This document shows positions 59,623-64,000 of a DNA stretch of 64,000 bases, in pieces. Below the pieces are notes generated by a model. It was not told the origin of the DNA and did no database searches. It was given only the letters and a program-made list of their open reading frames with translations. Origin of the DNA: Isoetes taiwanensis (Eukaryota > Streptophyta > Lycopodiopsida > Isoetales > Isoetaceae); assembly GCA_021234155.1 (NCBI GenBank), contig JAJEKV010000027.1, forward strand, positions 15,656,891 to 15,720,890. The letters are read 5' to 3'. The position numbers were made by a program, and so were the translations under genes. Numbering within the stretch: position 1 is the stretch's first letter; every line of letters starts with the position of its first letter.

Positions 59623-59760
59623 GTTGGTATCAGAGCAGGTCTCGAGCTCGAGTCTCCATGGGTGCCTATATGCATGGGTAATTTGCAAAGACTTGGAAAT
59701 CATTGTGACATGGTATAGCCTTGGATGCTCGAGGACGAGCATAGTTCTAGTGGGAGAGAC

Positions 59761-59918
59761 TGTAACGGACCCATGGTAGACCGCTCGAGTATTCGAACCT
59801 TGAATGTGCCTGTGGGGCGTTCCCGAGACACCGGCATAAATGGGTAGAAGCGACTACTCATAAACGTCTAGATGGTTTTGCCCAGTTGGTTAAGGGCATG
59901 TCGGTTAGGAACGTCACA
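59761..59918 (+). repeat. Second, short LTR-like unit (158 bp)
   Basis: It starts TGTAACGGACCC directly after a purine-rich, polypurine-like AGTGGGAGAGAC and ends ACGTCACA. GT and a second TGGTATCAGAGC (59921-59932) follow. Only 138 bp (59623-59760) separate it from the first LTR-like end. Confidence 0.55.
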
Positions 59919-60005
59919 GTTGGTATCAGAGCAAAGTTCTGGTTAGTGGATTATGAGATTTTTGATTATTGATGATATTTGCTATGGTTCCAGATTCTTA
60001 TAGAG

Positions 60006-62276
60006 ATGAGTTCCCCAGGAGGATCCCCAGGAGGAGTTGGACAGGCTGGTGGAGCTGGGCCTAGTGGAACCCCTGATGTAGCTGATATCTTGCAGGCTAT
60101 CCAGCAAGTGTTGCAGCAGAGTGCGTCGCAACAAAAGACAGCAGCTGACAAGGCAGTGGAGAAGGTGCTGAAGGACACTAAGAGGGAAGTATTTACTGGA
60201 GAAAATGTTACAGGGGATGATGCGGATTCATGGCTTCGTGGGGTTGAGTTTTACTTTAAACTCATTAATGCTGAAGATTCTGTTAAAGCTGTATTGGCTC
60301 AAGCAATGTTAGGTGGATTTGCTAGAGTATGGTGGGAGAATTATTTGCGGGACATAAATAAAGTTGCAAGGCAGGCAACTTGGCAAGAGTTTAAGACTGC
60401 TTTTGAAGGACACTTTATGCCTCCCGGATACAAAGTAGACAAGATGAATGAGTTCTTGGACTTGACACAGAAAGGGACGGTGGCCGAATATAACGAGAAG
60501 TTCAGAAGGTTGCAGTATCATTGTCCTTTTGAGGATAAGGAGAAGCTTTGTGCTCGATTTGTGAAGGGTTTGCAGGTTGATATTAAGAGCACAATGTCAG
60601 GTGTGTCCTATAAGGATCTGGAGGAGGTATTCAGAATTGCTAAGAACCGTGAATCTGACCTGGCTGAGAAGGCAACCTTGGAGAATGCTAAGAAGAGACA
60701 AGCTCCTTCCACATGGCAGACTGGTGGATCTACGAGTAGAGGTAGATTCCCTAGCAGGGGTGGCATGGCTGCACAGGCTGTTAGTATGCAGGAGGGCAGT
60801 CAAAGTCGAGGATCTCGGCCTTTGAATGATGAAACCAGGGAAAAGTGTATCAATGAGAATCGATGCTTTAGTTGCAGAGAAGTTGGTCATTATGGACGAG
60901 ATTGTCCGAGAAGGTGGATGGATAGTACCGCCTCGTCTGCATGTTCCCAACGTGGAGGGCAAACAAACCAGTGGTCCAGGTCGAATTCTAGTAATACTTA
61001 TGGACGGGGCCAAGGCAGAGGAAACAGAGATCGAGGTAACCGTGGTGGTCGTGGAGGTTTTTGGGACAATAACAGGGGTGGCAGAGGACAGGCTAGAGAG
61101 GATAACAGGATTATGACACAAGCTAACCCTGCAGTTGAAGTTAGGGCTGCTCGAATCATGGACCCTCCTGTGGAAAGGATGTGCATGTATGCTGCAGTGG
61201 ACCAGGGTCGTGTAGATAACCAAGCTGTGATCATCAGAGTTCCAGGTATTATTCATGGAGTTCCTGTTCTATTTCTTATTGATTGTGGTAGTACACATTG
61301 CTTTATTTCCCCAAGGCTGGCAAAGAAACTAGATTTGAATATGATTAGTCGGGATCCTAGATATGTGGAGTTGGCTGATGGCAAAATTAAGACTTCTTAT
61401 GCTAAGGTAGATAATCTTGAATTCCAAGTAGGGGATCTTGAGTCCCATACTAGTTTTGATATATTGAGCCTAGGGAAGTATGATGCTATTCTAGGAATGT
61501 CATGGTTGAGGCCACATAAAGCTTGCATTGATTGCGGAGAGCAAACAGTTACATGTCAAAGTCCTAATGGAGATAAGTATGTGCTGGAAGGATTGCCTTC
61601 ATCATTAGTGGTTACACCTTTGTCCCGGAAAAGTTTTAAGAAACAGATTAAGAACGGTTGCATAAGAATGGGATGTGCATTGTTGTTAGATTCATTCTTG
61701 GGTACTGCAGAGTTACAGGAACAACCTATTGCCCCTGAGATCCAGAAAGTGTTGGATGAGTTTTCTGATGTGTTTCCTAAAGAATTAACGGAATTGCCTC
61801 CACATAGAATGGTAGATCATGAGATAGAACTTGTTCCTGGGGCTGAACCCACATCAAGGCCACCATATAGATTTCATGCATTAGAGATGGCCGAATTGAA
61901 GAAACAATTAGCGGAATTATTGGAACAAGGGTTTATACGGTCGAGTGTTTCTCCGTTTGGGGCGCCAGTTTTGTTTGTAAAAAAGAAAGATGGAACATTA
62001 AGGTTGTGTATTGATTATCGCATGCTTTACCAGATTACAGTGAAGAATAGATATGCATTGCCTAGGGTTGATGAGCTATTTGACCAGTTGGGACAAGCTA
62101 AGTACTTCACAAAAATTGATCTACGATCTGGATATCATCAGATCCGGATCAAGGATACAGATATTTATAAGACTGCCTTTAGGACACGCTACGGACATTA
62201 CAAGTTTGTTGTAATGCCCTTTGGGTTGACAAATGCTCCCGCCACCTTTATGCGTCTAATGAATGAGATATTCTGA
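60006..62276 (+). pseudogene. Gypsy gag-protease-reverse transcriptase polyprotein, nonsense at the end
   Basis: A start at 60006 ([10 protein letters not shown]) gives 756 residues. The gag capsid-like domain spans about 70-220 ([31 protein letters not shown]). A CX2CX4HX4C zinc knuckle ([14 protein letters not shown]) is at 287-300, followed by a glycine/arginine-rich RNA-binding tail. The retropepsin motif is [12 protein letters not shown] with Asp426, DCG in place of the common DTG or DSG. Reverse transcriptase runs from [20 protein letters not shown] through [20 protein letters not shown] to [22 protein letters not shown] at 62274 stops the frame just before the catalytic FFDD box, which continues in the same frame. 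Confidence 0.88.
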
Positions 62277-63060
62277 TCTTTCCTGGATAAGTTTATATTG
62301 GTTTTCTTTGATGATATTTTGGTATATTCCAGGACATTAGAGGAGCATGTGGAACATGTAAAACAGACATTAGCTATTTTGCGGCAAGAAAGGTTATATG
62401 GTAAGCTATCTAAGTGTTCTTTTGCACAAACTAGATTGGTATACCTTGGGCATGTTATTTCAGAGAAGGGATTGGAGCCAGATCCTTCTAAGGTTGAGGC
62501 AGTTAGGGATTGGCCACACCAAAGACGGTGAAGGAGGTAAGATCATTCTTGGGATTAGCGGGTTATTACCGCAAATTTGTCCCTAAATTTGCAAAGATTG
62601 CGGCTCCTTTGACTTCTTTGCTAGGTAAGAAGAATGATTTGCATTGGACTGATAGTTGTCAAGAAAGTTTCCAAAAGTTAAAGGATGTTTTGATTAGTGC
62701 ACCAATTTTAAGGATTCCAGACATGAATATACCTTTCCATGTAGTCACTGATGCTTCTGGAAAAGCTATAGGAGGAGTCTTGCTGCAGGATGGCCGAGTT
62801 TGTGCTTATATATCTCGTAAGTTGTCTCCTGCTGAACAAAATTACCCAGTGCATGATCTGGAAATGTTGGCCATTATCCATGCCTTGAGGGTATGAAGAC
62901 ATTATTTACTGGGTCGTCATTTCTTTTTGAAGACTGACCACCAAAATCTGAAGTACTTTGCAAAACAGCCATATTTGAATAATAGGCAAAGGAGGTGGAT
63001 GCAACTAAGGGAAGAGTATGATTTTGAAGCCGATGAAGACTACTGCTACGGCAATGGATA
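62277..63060 (+). pseudogene. Gypsy reverse transcriptase tail and RNase H
   Basis: The frame resumes with LVFFDDILVYSRTLEEHV (catalytic aspartates at about 62310-62315) and runs to 62531. A frameshift near 62515 moves to [20 protein letters not shown] and RNase H (FHVVTDASGKAIGGVLLQ; YPVHDLEMLAIIHALRV). TGA at 62894 replaces the usual tryptophan before RHYLLG. After RRWMQLREEYDF the reading is joined abruptly to mid-integrase sequence, so the end of RNase H and the integrase zinc-binding domain are missing. Confidence 0.85.
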
Positions 63061-63788
63061 TTGCTAAGTTATTTGTTAAGGAGATTTTTACGTTGCATGG
63101 GATGCCGGCCACTATTTCATCAGATCGGGATACAAAGTTTATGAGCCAATTTTGGCAAGGGTTGTTTCAAAATATTGGGACTAAGTTATATGCCAGTACA
63201 TCTTATCGTCCTCAAGCAGATGGTCAAGTGGAGCGAGTTAATCAAGTTTTGGAGGATATGCTCAGAATGTATGTGCCTAGTCAACCGAAGGTATGGGATT
63301 CCTATTTGTATTTGGCCGAGTTTGCATACAACAACACTTATCAAGATTCCATCAAAATGAGTCCTTTTGAGGCAATGTATGGTAGGGAGTGTCGTTGTCC
63401 TCTTAATTGGAGAGATCCTCAATGCAATGTTGAAGCAGCTAATGAAGTAGCGGAGGACATGGATGCTCAACTAAGGAGACTTCGCCAGAATTTGGCTGTG
63501 GCACAAAATAGACAGAAGCAGTATGCAAATAAGAGACGTAGACCACTTGAATTTCAAAAAGGGGATTATGTGTTTTTGAGGATTAATCCCAAGCAGAGTT
63601 CACTGGCATTTAAAAGTGCAGGTAAATGGGCCCCTAGGTATGCGGGTCCGTATGAAATTTTGGAACGTATTGGCAAGGTGGCTTACAAGTTGGAGTTACC
63701 CTCGCACTTGAAAGTACATAACGTTTTCCATGTGAGTAACTTGAGGAAGTATGTTTTTGATCCTTCCCATATGTTGGGGGGACGATGA
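63018..63788 (+). pseudogene. Gypsy integrase core and C-terminal domain
   Basis: The frame enters integrase at PMKTTATAMDIAKLFVKEIF, already past the first catalytic aspartate. It keeps SSDRDTKFMSQFWQGLFQ (second Asp) and SYRPQADGQVERVNQVLEDM (with the Glu-distal region), then the GPY/F-type C-terminal domain (WAPRYAGPYEILERIGKVAY; VFHVSNLRKY). It ends at a TGA just after a G6 run (63777-63782), where a single-base indel shifts the frame away from the chromodomain. Confidence 0.87.
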
Positions 63789-63987
63789 TTTAGTAAGCAG
63801 GGAGAACTTTCTGTACCCCCGACCAGAACGTATTATGCAAGAGGAAACCCGTCGCTTAAGGAGACGAACAATACAGAGATTTTTGGTTCAATGGGCGGGT
63901 TGTCCTGAGGAAGATGCCACTTGGGAAGATGCCACTTGGGAAGATGCCAATTGGATTCTTCGTGAGTTTCCAGAGATGCGCCCATGA
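63783..63987 (+). pseudogene. Gypsy chromodomain with a triplicated EDATW block
   Basis: In the frame after the G-run indel, GDDDLVSRENFLYPRPERIM leads into the chromodomain (TIQRFLVQWAGCPEEDATWE). The E-D-A-T-W segment is present three times because of three consecutive 15-bp units (63910-63924, 63925-63939, 63940-63954). The last unit differs by one base and reads EDANW. Chromodomains direct chromovirus integration toward particular chromatin marks. Confidence 0.85.
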
Positions 63988-64000
63988 GGACATGTGTTGA

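Larger units (their letters stand above)
59761..64000 (+). mobile_element. Ty3/gypsy chromovirus, relatively recent, cut by the window edge
   Basis: Primer site, gag, protease, reverse transcriptase, RNase H, integrase and chromodomain lie in order on the plus strand with few lesions. The 3' LTR, if present, lies beyond 64000. About half of the RNase H-integrase joining region is deleted, so the copy is inactive. Confidence 0.9.

Noticed and set aside
60597-61256. Minus-strand frame of 219 codons
   Set aside because: Antisense shadow of the gypsy gag coding sequence.

Overview
The window is nuclear DNA from a land plant. It holds two intact multi-exon genes with GT-AG introns (plus one probable GC-AG intron), one long single-exon gene, a decayed transporter gene and many plant retrotransposon relics. 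The genome looks repeat-rich and the intergenic spacers are long and AT-rich. A LINE of a type not typical of angiosperms hints at a fern or another non-flowering lineage, but that is inference and no clade marker was tested.

Layout. 1-2.7 kb: spacer with a cluster of palindromic TTTCGCGTAAGCGAAA-like units at 288-541. 2.7-6.25 kb: a broken LINE (endonuclease, reverse transcriptase, C-terminal Cys/His motif, ATTCT tail), interrupted at 5355-5726 by a complete 372-bp LTR miniature element (TRIM) whose LTRs contain a tRNA-like unit with Pol III boxes. 7.5-12.5 kb: a pseudogene of an NPF (NRT1/PTR) transporter. Its intron holds two copies of a SINE-like repeat (a third lies beyond) and a duplicated promoter-like unit rich in CATGCA motifs. 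13.2-15.4 kb (minus): an intact six-exon steroleosin-type short-chain dehydrogenase. 17.1-20.3 kb: a degenerate L1-type LINE. 20.5-25.2 kb: a Ty3/gypsy chromovirus (minus) with 1.6-kb LTRs, a perfect 5-bp target duplication and a heavily deleted interior. 25.2-29 kb: spacer with a D-armless tRNA-like fold and a foldback.

29.0-32.5 kb (minus): a 1147-codon SUO-family protein with a TFIIS N-terminal domain. 36.7-40.1 kb: a degenerate Ty3/gypsy copy (plus). 44.5-48.3 kb (minus): a complete ten-exon O-fucosyltransferase-family gene encoding 666 residues. 49-53.7 kb: spacer with minisatellite-like and hairpin repeats. 53.8-55.0 kb (minus): a Ty1/copia remnant with a 5' LTR, a primer-binding site matching the internal anticodon region of initiator tRNA-Met, and gag. 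55-58.8 kb: AT-rich spacer. 58.8-64.0 kb: Ty3/gypsy LTR-like sequence, two initiator-Met primer-binding sites 296 bp apart, then a gag-pol with few lesions that runs to the window edge.

The host genes do not form an operon-like unit. They are an endomembrane or oil-body SDR, a nuclear or P-body-type regulator, and a Golgi glycosyltransferase, each separated by retroelement debris. The most notable object is the TRIM with a tRNA-like sequence in its LTRs. Its excision exactly restores the LINE reading frame.
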